A stretch of 64,000 bases of DNA from Haloarcula laminariae (lineage in GTDB: Archaea; Halobacteriota; Halobacteria; Halobacteriales; Haloarculaceae). The notes beneath the pieces were generated by a model, which was not told the DNA's origin, did not search any database, and worked only from the letters and a program-made list of their open reading frames with translations. Shown piece after piece: positions 26,012 to 34,878 of this stretch; the first letter of the stretch is position 1, and each line of letters opens with the position of its first letter. The stretch lies in NCBI RefSeq assembly GCF_025457605.1, contig NZ_JAMZFY010000002.1, positions 744,001 through 808,000 on the forward strand, given 5' to 3'. A program made the translations under genes and the position numbers.

Positions 26012-26401
26012 CTACTCCTTGGTCGACTCGCGCAGGAGCCGCTCGATGGCCTCGGCTATCTCCTCGTAGGAGCCCATCGAGAGGCCGTCGGTGGTGATGA
26101 GGACGCCCTGTCGGTCCGTGGTCGCCCGGAGCAGGTAGCCGTTCTCGAAGGCCCGGACGGTGAACCGGTAGTCGCCGAGCTCGGACTCCTGGTAGGCGTT
26201 CTTCGTCTGTTTGTACCCCTGCCACTCGTGGCCGACGAAGTCGTTGAGGTCCGCGTCCCGCTGCAGATCGTCCCGCAGATAGAGTTGCTCGAAGTTCGCC
26301 CGCGTGAAGTAGGTCACGGACCGCAGCGAATCGCCAGTCGCTGTCCGCGCTGTTGTGACGATGCTGTCGGCCAGATCGTCCGAGAGGATGTTACGCGTCA
26401 T
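26012..26401 (-). CDS. Conserved haloarchaeal protein of unknown function
   Basis: 129 residues from MTRNILSDDLAD. Looks like a single alpha/beta domain with YFTRANFEQLYLRDDL and a C-terminal VLITTDGLSMGSYEEIAEAI. Similar small proteins occur throughout haloarchaea without known function. No metal or nucleotide motif. Divergent from gpmI and convergent with the CaCA exchanger. Confidence 0.7.
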   Translation of the reverse strand: MTRNILSDDLADSIVTTARTATGDSLRSVTYFTRANFEQLYLRDDLQRDADLNDFVGHEWQGYKQTKNAYQESELGDYRFTVRAFENGYLLRATTDRQGVLITTDGLSMGSYEEIAEAIERLLRESTKE

Positions 26402-26521
26402 GCCGGAAAGGTGACGGGCCACCCTCTTAACCTCCGGGTTCCAGCTATCGAAGGTGAGAGCCGGTCCCCCGAGACCCTCCGGACCGAAGGGCTATTACCC
26501 CGCTCGTGAGACCGTCCGAAT

Positions 26522-28081
26522 ATGCAAGTCGGGCTCGTAATCCTCGACGGCTGGGGGCTGAATCCGGACGAGAACGCACGGGACGCCGTGGCCGCGGCCG
26601 AGACACCGAACTTCGACCGGTACCGCGAGGCCGGCGCGGACTCGACGCTTACGACCCACGGCCGCCGGGTCGGACTGCCGGAGGGCCAGATGGGCAACAG
26701 CGAGGTCGGCCACCTCAACATCGGCGCCGGGCGCGTGGTCAAGCAGGACTCGGCTCGGGTCTCCGACGCCGTCGCCCGCTCGCGCGGCAACAGCCCGCCG
26801 GACGCCGACGACCAGGACCCGCCCTTCTTCGAGAACGAGGAGCTGCTGTCGGCGTTCGACTACGCCGAGACCAACGACGGGAAAGTCCACTTCATGGGGC
26901 TGGTCTCGGACGGCGGCGTCCACTCCTATCAGGACCACCTCCACGCGCTCATCGAACTCGCCGACGAGCGCGGGACCGAGGCCGTGACCCACGCCTTCAC
27001 CGACGGCCGTGACACCTCGCCCAAGGGCGGCGAGGGGTACCTCTCGGAGCTTTCCGCCCACGCCGAGACACACGGTACCGGCCACGTCGCGACGGTGACG
27101 GGTCGGTACTACGCGATGGACCGCGACCAGAACTGGGAGCGGACCCGCCGGGCCTACGACGCCGTCGTCGACGCCGAGGGGGACCACAGCGTCGACACCG
27201 CCGTCGCCGCGGCCACCGAGTCCTACGCCCGCGACACCACCGACGAGTTCATCGAGCCGACCGTCGTCGGCGACTACGAGGGAATGGACGACGGCGACGC
27301 CGCTATCTTCTTCAACTTCCGGTCGGACCGCGCCCGCCAGCTCTCCCGGATGCTCGCGGACATCCGCCCCGACGCCTGGGGGGCCGACACCGAGCCGCCC
27401 ACGGTTCGGCTGGTAACGATGACCCAGTACGACAGCACGTTCGACCTCCCCGTCGCCTTCCCGCCCAACCAGCCCGCCGACACCTACGGCGAGGTGCTCT
27501 CGGCGGCCGGCCTGACGCAGTTACGGCTGGCCGAGTCCGAGAAGTACCCCCACGTCACCTACTTCCTCAACGGCGGCCGCGAGGTCGAGTTCGAGGGCGA
27601 GCGCCGGGAAATCGTCCGGAGCCCCGACGTGCCCACGTACGACCTCCAGCCGGAGATGAGCGCCCCCGGTGTGACCGACAAAGCGCTCGAAGTCATCGAC
27701 TCCGACGACCCCGACGCGCTCGTCCTGAACTACGCCAACCCCGACATGGTGGGCCACACCGGCGACTTCGACGCCGCCGTCGAGGCCGTCGAAGCCGTCG
27801 ACGAACAACTGGGCCGGCTGGTCGAGGCCATCCACGGCGCCGGCGGCCACGTCCTCGTCTGTGCCGACCACGGCAACGCCGACGACATGGGCACCGAGGA
27901 CGACCCCCACACCGCCCACACGACGAACCCGGTACCGTTCATCTACGTCGCGCCGGACGGGACCGCGGCCGGCCTGCGCGCCCGCGACGGCGGCACGCTC
28001 GCGGACCTCGCGCCGACCATGCTGGAGCTCATCGACGTGGACCGGCCCGAGGCGATGACCGGCGAGCCGCTGGTCGAGTAA
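26522..28081 (+). CDS. gpmI: 2,3-bisphosphoglycerate-independent phosphoglycerate mutase
   Basis: 519 residues, the full length of the bacterial-type iPGM. DGWG metal site at the N-terminus (D9), phospho-serine S60 in GNSEVGHLNIGAGRV, and the C-terminal metal motif CADHGNADDMG. Interconverts 3- and 2-phosphoglycerate in the lower glycolytic/gluconeogenic pathway. Stop codon TAA abuts the kptA stop on the other strand with no gap. Confidence 0.96.
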   Translation: MQVGLVILDGWGLNPDENARDAVAAAETPNFDRYREAGADSTLTTHGRRVGLPEGQMGNSEVGHLNIGAGRVVKQDSARVSDAVARSRGNSPPDADDQDPPFFENEELLSAFDYAETNDGKVHFMGLVSDGGVHSYQDHLHALIELADERGTEAVTHAFTDGRDTSPKGGEGYLSELSAHAETHGTGHVATVTGRYYAMDRDQNWERTRRAYDAVVDAEGDHSVDTAVAAATESYARDTTDEFIEPTVVGDYEGMDDGDAAIFFNFRSDRARQLSRMLADIRPDAWGADTEPPTVRLVTMTQYDSTFDLPVAFPPNQPADTYGEVLSAAGLTQLRLAESEKYPHVTYFLNGGREVEFEGERREIVRSPDVPTYDLQPEMSAPGVTDKALEVIDSDDPDALVLNYANPDMVGHTGDFDAAVEAVEAVDEQLGRLVEAIHGAGGHVLVCADHGNADDMGTEDDPHTAHTTNPVPFIYVAPDGTAAGLRARDGGTLADLAPTMLELIDVDRPEAMTGEPLVE

Positions 28082-28735
28082 TCAGCCGTCGCTTTTGCTG
28101 AGATACCGCGACGGCACGCGGTCCGTCGTGTACGTCGCCTCGCCACGTTTGGCGATGTCGCGGCCGTCCCGCTCCATCGCCGCGGCGTCGACTTCGAGAA
28201 TCACGGGGTCGCTGGCGTGGCGACTGCCCACCGCTCGGGCCGTCTCGACGCTCGCCGAGAGGTGGACCCGCTGGCGGTTCATCGGGCGGAGCCCCTCGGC
28301 GAAAATCGAATCGAGGTCGCGGGGCGCGGTGCCGTGATAGAGCGTCTCCGGTACCGGACCGCCGTCGTCCTCGATGGTCACGTCGACCGAGTGGCCGTAG
28401 GCCGCCCGCACGCGGTCGGGCTCGTCACTGGTTCCGGGGTCCCGCTCGAACCGGCCCTTCGGGTCCGTCGCCACGACGGCGGTGACGGTCGCCCGGTCGG
28501 CCCACCCGTATTTCGACTCGACGGCGTCGACGAGGTCGGGAAACGGCGTCCAGCCCGCCCCGTCGAGCGCCACACCGGCGTCGTCCGGGAAGTGCCGCAG
28601 CGCGCCCGACATGAACTTCGAGAGCTGTCGGCGCCGGCTCCCGTCGATGACCCGCTCGCCGACCGCCCCACAGCGCGGGCACTCGCCGCCCTCGAAGAAG
28701 CCGTGGTCGCTACACCGTCGAACGTTCTCGGGCAT
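28082..28735 (-). CDS. kptA: RNA 2'-phosphotransferase with N-terminal zinc finger
   Basis: 217 residues. Residues 1-30 carry a Cys-rich finger (C8, C19, C22 with a nearby His); the rest is KptA/Tpt1 with RRRQLSKFMSGALRH, LYHGTA, and MNRQRVHLSAS. Tpt1 removes an RNA 2'-phosphate using NAD+, giving ADP-ribose 1'',2''-cyclic phosphate and nicotinamide. It follows nadC by 38 nt on the same strand, so it may be read from the nadABC operon. Archaeal tRNA splicing does not generally leave a 2'-phosphate, so its physiological target is open. Confidence 0.93.
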   Translation of the reverse strand: MPENVRRCSDHGFFEGGECPRCGAVGERVIDGSRRRQLSKFMSGALRHFPDDAGVALDGAGWTPFPDLVDAVESKYGWADRATVTAVVATDPKGRFERDPGTSDEPDRVRAAYGHSVDVTIEDDGGPVPETLYHGTAPRDLDSIFAEGLRPMNRQRVHLSASVETARAVGSRHASDPVILEVDAAAMERDGRDIAKRGEATYTTDRVPSRYLSKSDG

Positions 28736-28773
28736 GGTGTCCCGTCGGTCGGTGTCGGTGAAAAGCCCCCTGC

Positions 28774-29619
28774 TCACCCCGTCCGAAACGACAGGTCGAG
28801 CGTCGGCGCGGAGTGCGTGAGCGACCCCATCGAGACGATGTCGACGCCCGTCGCGGCGTAGTCGGGCACCGATTCGACCGTGATTCCGCCGCTGGCCTCG
28901 GTGAGCGTCCCGCCGTCGGCCTCTGCCACGAGTTCGACGGCCCGCTCGGTCTCGGCGGGTGTCATGTTGTCGAGCAGGACGATATCGGCGCCCAGCTCGG
29001 CGGCCCGGGGGGCGTCCTCGACTGACTCGACCTCGACGTCGAGCTTGGTGGCGAAGGAGGTCCGCTCGCTGAAGTGGTCGATAGCGCCGGCCAGCCCCAT
29101 CTCGGCGACGTGGTTGTCCTTGACCATCACCATGTGCGAGAGGTCGAGGCGGTGGGTATCGCCGCCGCCGGCCGCGACGGCCCGCTTCTCGACGCCGCGG
29201 AGCCCGGGGGTGGTCTTGCGGGTGCCGGCGATAGCGGTGTCCGCGGAGACGCTCCGGGCGGCGTCGACGGCCGCCGCCGTCCTCGTGGCGATACCCGACG
29301 CGTGGCCGACCACGTTGACGGCGACGCGTTCGCCGCGCAGCACGTCGCGAGCGGGCCCCGCGACTTCGAGGACCACGTCGCCGGGCTCGATTCGGTCGCC
29401 GGCTTCGACCCGCTCGGCGGTTCCACCGCCCCGCTCCGGGGCGCTTCGCACCTCGCAGCCGAGATAGTCGAACACCGCTCGCGCGGCGTCCAGCCCGGCG
29501 ACGGTTCCGCCCTCCTTCGCCACCAGACGGCCCTCGGTCTCGCCCGGCACGTCGTTGGTCACGTCGTGGTGACCCACGTCCTCGCGGAGCCACCGTTCGA
29601 CGTCGGCGTCGGTGATCAT
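28774..29619 (-). CDS. nadC: Nicotinate-nucleotide pyrophosphorylase (quinolinate PRTase)
   Basis: 281 residues. QPRTase motifs: AGTRKTTPGLRGVEKRAV, HRLDLSHMVMVKDNH, DIVLLDNM, and TEASGGIT. Converts quinolinate and PRPP to nicotinate mononucleotide in de novo NAD+ synthesis. Its ATG shares one base with the nadB stop (TGATG), indicating translational coupling. Confidence 0.96.
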   Translation of the reverse strand: MITDADVERWLREDVGHHDVTNDVPGETEGRLVAKEGGTVAGLDAARAVFDYLGCEVRSAPERGGGTAERVEAGDRIEPGDVVLEVAGPARDVLRGERVAVNVVGHASGIATRTAAAVDAARSVSADTAIAGTRKTTPGLRGVEKRAVAAGGGDTHRLDLSHMVMVKDNHVAEMGLAGAIDHFSERTSFATKLDVEVESVEDAPRAAELGADIVLLDNMTPAETERAVELVAEADGGTLTEASGGITVESVPDYAATGVDIVSMGSLTHSAPTLDLSFRTG

Positions 29620-31118
29620 CAGTCCGCGGCGGGCTCCGGGGCGCTCCCGACGAGGTTGTGGGTCCCCACGGACTCGCCGTTCTCGCTGGCGTGGCGCGCG
29701 ACCAGCAGCGCCGTCACGCTGGCGTGACGCAGCTCGTACAGCGACCGGCTGGTCCGGGTGCGGACGTAGGCGTCGACCTCGCCCTTGAGCCGGCGGAGCA
29801 GCGCCATCGCCGTCCCGAGTTCGTCGGGGTCCCGTTCGACGCCCAGTTGCTCGTCCATCACGCGGCGCAGGCGGTGCATCTTGTCGGCCGCGAACCGGTC
29901 GGGGAGGTCGGGGTCCCGCTCCAGCAGGTCGGGGGCCTCTATCGGCTCGACGGACCTGCCGGCGGCGTCCTCGCCGGCCCGGAGGCCCCAGACCAGCCCT
30001 TCGAGCAGGGAGGTCGAGGCGAGGCGGTTCGCCCCGTGGACGCCCGTCCGGGAACACTCCCCGACGGCGTAGAGGCGGTCGAGCGTGGTCCGGCCGCGGT
30101 CGTCGACCGCGACCCCGCCACAGAGGAAGTGTTCGGCGGGCGCGACCGGGATGCCCCGGTCGTAGTCGATGCCGTGTTCCTCGCACCGTTCTGCCAGCCC
30201 GGGGAACGCCGCGGCGAAGTCGAGCGGCGAGACGTCGAGCAGTACCTCGCCGGTGGCCTCGCGTTCGGCCGCCACCGCGCGGGCGACCACGTCGCGGGGC
30301 GCGAGCTCGGCGTCGTCGTGGTACTCCGGCATGAACCGCTCGCCGTCGCCGTTGCGGAGCAGTCCGCCCTCGCCGCGGACGGCCTCGCTGACGAGGAACA
30401 CGCCGCCGTCGCTCCCGTCGGGGAGCGCGACGGTCGGGTGGAACTGGACGTACTCCATGTCCGCCACGTCCGCGCCCGCGAGCGCGGCCATGGCGATGCC
30501 GTCGCCGGTGGCCATATCGGGGTTCGTCGTCCGCGGGTAGAGCTCGCCGATGCCGCCGGTGGCGAGGACGACGCTCCCGGCGTAGTGGGGACGGACCTCG
30601 CCGTCGGATTCCAGCATCGCGCCGTGGACCCGGCCCTCGTGGCGGACGAGTTCCAGGGCGGCGGTGTCGTCCCGTATCTCGACGCCGTCGTGGGCGTCGA
30701 GGTAGTTCAGGAACGGGACGTGGATGTGCTTGCCCGTCGCGGCGTCCACGTGGAGGATGCGGTCCTCGCTGTGGGCGGCCTCGCGGGCGAAGTCGAGCCC
30801 GTCGCCGTCCGCGTCGAAGTCGACTGCCAAGGTGTCAAGCAGCACGTCCTCGACGGCGTCGTTGGCGTTCTCGACGAGCACGTCGACGGCCTCGGGGTCG
30901 GCGGTGCCGTCGCTCGCGGCGACGATGTCCTGTTTGAACTGCTCGGGGTGGTCCCGCGAGACGGCGATGCCGCCCTGGGCCCACCACGAGGAGGCCCCCT
31001 CGGGGCGGGTGGCCTTCGTCGCCACGGTCACGTCGCTGCCCTCGCGTACCGCGCCCAGCGCGGCCGCCAGCCCGGCGATGCCGGAGCCGACGACGAGCAC
31101 GTCTGACGTTTCACTCAT
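29619..31118 (-). CDS. nadB: L-aspartate oxidase
   Basis: 499 residues. FAD-binding GSGIAGLAAA at the N-terminus; the succinate-dehydrogenase-like flavoprotein active-site region EGASSWWAQGGIAVS; GANRLASTSLLEGLVWG near the FAD/active site; and a C-terminal helical domain. Oxidises L-aspartate to iminoaspartate for NadA. Two starts are possible: an ATG overlapping the nadA stop (31124) and the second Met (31118), which has GGAG 8 nt upstream; the second is used. Confidence 0.95.
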   Translation of the reverse strand: MSETSDVLVVGSGIAGLAAALGAVREGSDVTVATKATRPEGASSWWAQGGIAVSRDHPEQFKQDIVAASDGTADPEAVDVLVENANDAVEDVLLDTLAVDFDADGDGLDFAREAAHSEDRILHVDAATGKHIHVPFLNYLDAHDGVEIRDDTAALELVRHEGRVHGAMLESDGEVRPHYAGSVVLATGGIGELYPRTTNPDMATGDGIAMAALAGADVADMEYVQFHPTVALPDGSDGGVFLVSEAVRGEGGLLRNGDGERFMPEYHDDAELAPRDVVARAVAAEREATGEVLLDVSPLDFAAAFPGLAERCEEHGIDYDRGIPVAPAEHFLCGGVAVDDRGRTTLDRLYAVGECSRTGVHGANRLASTSLLEGLVWGLRAGEDAAGRSVEPIEAPDLLERDPDLPDRFAADKMHRLRRVMDEQLGVERDPDELGTAMALLRRLKGEVDAYVRTRTSRSLYELRHASVTALLVARHASENGESVGTHNLVGSAPEPAAD

Positions 31119-31120
31119 GG

Positions 31121-32242
31121 TCATATCTCCAGCATCCTATCGAGCGCGACCTGTGCCAGTTCCTTCTCCTCGGGCGCGACCTCGATGACGTTGCGCTCGC
31201 GCCCCTCGACGAGTTCCTCCAGCACCCACGTCAGGTAGTTGGGGTCTATCTGGCGCATCGCGTTGCAGTCCATGCAGGCGTCGCCACAGAGCGGCACGAC
31301 GTTCACCTCGGGGTGCCACCGCTGGAGGTGGTGGGTGAGGTGAATCTCGGTGCCGATGGCCCACGTCTCGCTCGGTTCGGCCTCGGCCACTTTCTCGCAG
31401 ATGGTCGCCGTGGACCCGCTCACGTCCGCGGCCTCGACGACCTCGCGGCGGCATTCGGGGTGGACGATGACGTTCGCCTCGGGGTGCTCCTCGCGGATTC
31501 CCTCGACGTGGCTCTCACGGAACCGCTCGTGGACCTGGCAGTATCCCTCCCAGAGGATGACGTCGTTCTCGACGGCCTCGGCGGCGGTGGTCCCCTCGGG
31601 GTCCCAGGGGTCCCAGTCGACGATTTCCTCTTCCATCCCCAAGCGGTGGGCGGTGTTCTCCCCCAGGTGTTTGTCCGGCAGGAACAGGACCTTATCGCCC
31701 CGCTCTAGGGCGTACTCGAAGGCCTCGTGGGCGTTCGAGGACGTACAGACAAGCCCGCCCTGCTCGGCGCAGAAGGCCTTCAGGTCGGCGTAGCTGTTCA
31801 TGTACGTGACGGGGATGATGTCCTCGTCGGTCTCAGCGGTGAGTTCGGCCCACGCGGCGTCGACCTGGAGCGCCTCGGCCATCCCGGCCATGGGACAGGA
31901 CGCCTCCATCGACGGGAGGATGACGCTCTGGCTGTCGTCCGTGATGATGTCGGCGGACTCGGCCATGAACGTCACGCCGCCGAAGACGACGTAGTCGGCG
32001 TCGGCGGCCGCGGCCTCCTTGCTCAGCTGGTAGGAGTCCCCGACGAAGTCCGCGTGTTCGACGATTTCCCGGCGCTGGTAGTTGTGCCCCAGGATGACCA
32101 CGTCGTCGCCCAGTGTTTCGAGCGCCGCCTCGATGCGCTCGGTCCGTTCGTCGTCCCCGAGCTCCCGATAGGCCGGTGGGAGCTGTTCGAGGTTGTCGTA
32201 TTTGAAGAGACTGAGGTCGGTATCGAACTCAGCCGTTTCCAT
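31121..32242 (-). CDS. nadA: Quinolinate synthase A
   Basis: 373 residues from METAEFDTD. [4Fe-4S] enzyme condensing iminoaspartate and DHAP to quinolinate. Conserved Cys in EASCPMAGM and in CGDACMDCNAM, plus GHNYQRREI, TYMNSYADLKAFCAEQGG and VHPECRREV. First gene of nadABC. A CTATAG box 24 nt upstream fits a leaderless start here rather than at the Met three codons earlier. Confidence 0.96.
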   Translation of the reverse strand: METAEFDTDLSLFKYDNLEQLPPAYRELGDDERTERIEAALETLGDDVVILGHNYQRREIVEHADFVGDSYQLSKEAAAADADYVVFGGVTFMAESADIITDDSQSVILPSMEASCPMAGMAEALQVDAAWAELTAETDEDIIPVTYMNSYADLKAFCAEQGGLVCTSSNAHEAFEYALERGDKVLFLPDKHLGENTAHRLGMEEEIVDWDPWDPEGTTAAEAVENDVILWEGYCQVHERFRESHVEGIREEHPEANVIVHPECRREVVEAADVSGSTATICEKVAEAEPSETWAIGTEIHLTHHLQRWHPEVNVVPLCGDACMDCNAMRQIDPNYLTWVLEELVEGRERNVIEVAPEEKELAQVALDRMLEI

Positions 32243-32262
32243 TGCGGGCAAAGTGGACCCTC

Positions 32263-32268
32263 CTATAG
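32263..32268 (-). promoter_or_regulatory. TATA-like box of the nadABC operon
   Basis: CTATAG about 24-28 nt upstream of the nadA ATG. Further upstream an inverted repeat ATTGAA-N11-TTCAAT (32293-32315) encloses A5T5, a possible regulator site. Confidence 0.4.
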
Positions 32269-32480
32269 GTGGCTAGTCGTTCGGACCCCTCTATTGAAAA
32301 ATTTTTGCCTTCAATACATTCCGATGGGGAAAATCCTAGGTCGGTATCGGCCTTTGTCGAATTTTGGTATGTGGTAGCAACTGACACGATGCCGTCGCCG
32401 AGCACCTCCGGGCCGGCCGTCTCCCCGGATCGGCCACCGGCAAGAGCAACTGTTAGGGGGCCGGCCCGCAACCGGCCTGT

Positions 32481-33692
32481 ATGACAGACGCCGAGACGCT
32501 CGCCCGGCAGGTACGGGACGGCGAGTTGCGCCTCTACGAACTGGAAGACCACGCCGACGCCGAGACGGCCGCCGCCGCTCGCCGGCGGCTCTTGCGGGAG
32601 GAAACCGGCGCCGACCTCTCGACGGTGGGGGAGTACGCCTTCGACGCCGCCGACGCCGACAGCAACATCGAAAACATGGTCGGTGCGGCCCAGATACCGA
32701 TGGGCGTCGTCGGACCGTTGCCCGTCGACGGCGGGGCCGCCGACGGCGAGCACTACCTGCCGCTGGCGACGACGGAGGGGGCCCTGCTCGCGAGCGTCAA
32801 CCGCGGCGTCTCGACGATTCGCCACGCCGGCGGCGCGACGGCGAGGGTTCTCAAGTCAGGGATGACGCGCGCGCCGGTGTTCAAGGTAGACGACGTGGCG
32901 GCGGCCGGCGAGGTGTCTGCGTGGGTCCGCGAACACGTCGACGAACTGGCCGAGGCCGCCGAATCGACGACCAGTCACGGCGAACTCCAGGACGTGACGC
33001 CCTACGTCGTCGGCGACAGCGTCTTCCTCCGGTTTTCCTACGACACGAAGGACGCGATGGGGATGAACATGGCCACCATCGCCACCGAGGCGGCCTGCGA
33101 ACTCGTCGAAAGCGAGACGCCCGCCGACCTCGTCGCCCTCTCGGGTAACCTCTGTTCGGACAAGAAGCCCGCCGCCATCAACGCCGTCGAAGGCCGCGGG
33201 CGGACGGTGTCGGCGGACGTGCTGATTCCCCACGAGCAGGTCGAGGAGCGCCTGGACACGACGACGGCGGCCATCGCCGAGGCGAACACGAGAAAGAACC
33301 TGGTCGGGTCGGCGAAAGCGGGCGCGCTGGGGTTCAACGCCCACGCCGCGAACGTGGTCGCCGCCGCCTTCCTCGCGCTGGGCCAGGACGCCGCCCAGGT
33401 CGTCGAGGGGTCGAACACCATCACGACCGTCGACGCCCGCGAGGAGGGGCTGTACGCCTCGGTGACGCTGGCGTCGCTGGAGGTGGGTACCGTCGGCGGC
33501 GGCACCTCGCTGCCGACCCAGTCCGAGGCCCTGGACGTGCTGGGCTACGCCGGCGGCGGCGACCCGGCCGGGAGCAACGCCGACGCGCTCGCGGAGGTCA
33601 TCGCCGCGGGCGTCCTGGCCGGCGAGCTCTCCCTGCTCGCGGCGCTGTCCTCGCGGCATCTCTCCTCGGCCCACGCCGAACTCGGCCGGTAG
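32481..33692 (+). CDS. hmgA: HMG-CoA reductase (class I, NADPH)
   Basis: 403 residues. Motifs: ENMVGAAQIPMGVVGPL, catalytic Glu in ATTEGALLASVNRG, DAMGMNM (NADPH site), SGNLCSDKKPAAIN with the catalytic Lys, and NAHAANVVAA near the catalytic His. Makes mevalonate, the precursor of archaeal isoprenoid lipids; the target of statins in halophiles. Divergent from nadABC across a 238-nt region. Confidence 0.97.
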   Translation: MTDAETLARQVRDGELRLYELEDHADAETAAAARRRLLREETGADLSTVGEYAFDAADADSNIENMVGAAQIPMGVVGPLPVDGGAADGEHYLPLATTEGALLASVNRGVSTIRHAGGATARVLKSGMTRAPVFKVDDVAAAGEVSAWVREHVDELAEAAESTTSHGELQDVTPYVVGDSVFLRFSYDTKDAMGMNMATIATEAACELVESETPADLVALSGNLCSDKKPAAINAVEGRGRTVSADVLIPHEQVEERLDTTTAAIAEANTRKNLVGSAKAGALGFNAHAANVVAAAFLALGQDAAQVVEGSNTITTVDAREEGLYASVTLASLEVGTVGGGTSLPTQSEALDVLGYAGGGDPAGSNADALAEVIAAGVLAGELSLLAALSSRHLSSAHAELGR

Positions 33693-33776
33693 GTCACGCC
33701 ACTGTGCCGGGTCGCCGGCCGCTGTCGGTGTACCACGAGTGCGAACTTTTGTGCCATCCCCCGCAAACGGACGTAT

Positions 33777-34265
33777 ATGGCCGATTCGGAGTATCCGATA
33801 GACGACCTCGACAGACAGATTATCCACGCGCTCCAGCGCGACGCGCGCCACACGTCCGCGAGCGAGATAGCGGAGTCACTGGACGTCTCGGCCCGGACCG
33901 TCCGGAACCGAATCAGCAACCTGGAGGAGGCCAACGTCATCCGGGGGTACGACGTCGACGTGGACTACGAGGCCGCCGGCTACCAGCTACACACGCTCAT
34001 TGTCTGTACGGCGCCGATTCACGAGCGCGAGGAGATAACCCAGCGGGCCCTCGACGTGGACGGCGTCGTCGCCATCCGCGAGGTGATGACCGGCGCCGAC
34101 AACGTCCACGTCGAGGTGGTCGGCGTCGACGGCAACGACCTCAGCCGCATCGGTCGCGACCTCAACGATATCGGACTGGAGGTCGTCGACGAGGACCTCA
34201 TCCGCAACGAGTACACGCGGCCGTTCCACCAGTTCAGCACGGAGTCGGATGTCGATGATAAATAG
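33777..34265 (+). CDS. Lrp/AsnC family transcriptional regulator
   Basis: 162 residues. N-terminal winged HTH (IDDLDRQIIHALQRDARHTSASEIAESLDVSARTVRNRI) and a C-terminal RAM/ACT-like effector domain (about 75-150). Cytosolic, forms dimers or octamers. AACTTTTG about 30 nt upstream fits a leaderless start. Its targets may include the downstream permease operon, but the 151-nt gap suggests separate promoters. Confidence 0.92.
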   Translation: MADSEYPIDDLDRQIIHALQRDARHTSASEIAESLDVSARTVRNRISNLEEANVIRGYDVDVDYEAAGYQLHTLIVCTAPIHEREEITQRALDVDGVVAIREVMTGADNVHVEVVGVDGNDLSRIGRDLNDIGLEVVDEDLIRNEYTRPFHQFSTESDVDDK

Positions 34266-34416
34266 GGATATATTTCCGACAATCTTCCTATAGAGCACGT
34301 CTATTTCTGAAACGGAATTCAAACCCAACTCTTTATCCGCTTCCGGAACCTATGCTGGGTACTGACTGCGCGGTGCGACGGCCCCGGCCGTCCGACGCCG
34401 CCGGTTCCCACACAAT
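34266..34416. other. AT-rich intergenic region between Lrp gene and permease operon
   Basis: The AT-rich first half (ATAGGGATATATTTCC, CTTCCTATAGAGC) contrasts with the genome average and probably holds the 3' end of the Lrp transcript and promoter elements for the downstream operon (CTTTAT at 34331-34336). No RNA gene or strong hairpin seen. Confidence 0.35.
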
Positions 34417-34878
34417 ATGACGCTCCGAACCCGCCTCGAAGGACCCCTCGCCGGCTCGCCAGCGCCGTCGCTGCTCGTCGTCACCGACAGCTACGTCGGG
34501 ACCACGCTCGCCGCTGACTACGAGTCCGTGGCCGACGTCGGCCTCGTCACTGACAGCGAGCGCGTCGCCAAACGCGCTCCCGACGGCGTCAGGACCGACG
34601 TCGGCGACCTGACGGCCCCCGAGACACTCGCTGCCGGCTCCGAGGCGACCGTCGCGGTGGTCGCCGTCGGGCGGGACCGACGGGCACTGCTGGTGACACA
34701 GCTGCTCCGGACGCAGTTCGATATCGGTTCCGTCGTCGTCCTGCTCAACGACCCCGAGCGACACGACGTCGTCGACGACGTGGCGACCCACGTCGTCTGC
34801 GGGTCGAGCTGTCTCTCCGGCGAACTCGGTGCCGCTCTCGAACAGACGCTCCCGGAACCATCGGAATCCCATTCATGA
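34417..34878 (+). CDS. Degenerate RCK_N/TrkA-N-like protein
   Basis: 153 residues with alternating beta/alpha pattern and a VVVLLNDPERHDVVDDVATHVVC segment typical of TrkA-N (RCK) Rossmann domains, but the glycine-rich nucleotide loop is lost (VVTDSYVGTTLAA). It overlaps the permease gene by 4 nt (ATGA), so the two are translationally coupled. Likely a regulatory subunit of the APC-UspA transporter that no longer binds NAD; this role is inferred. Confidence 0.7.
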   Translation: MTLRTRLEGPLAGSPAPSLLVVTDSYVGTTLAADYESVADVGLVTDSERVAKRAPDGVRTDVGDLTAPETLAAGSEATVAVVAVGRDRRALLVTQLLRTQFDIGSVVVLLNDPERHDVVDDVATHVVCGSSCLSGELGAALEQTLPEPSESHS

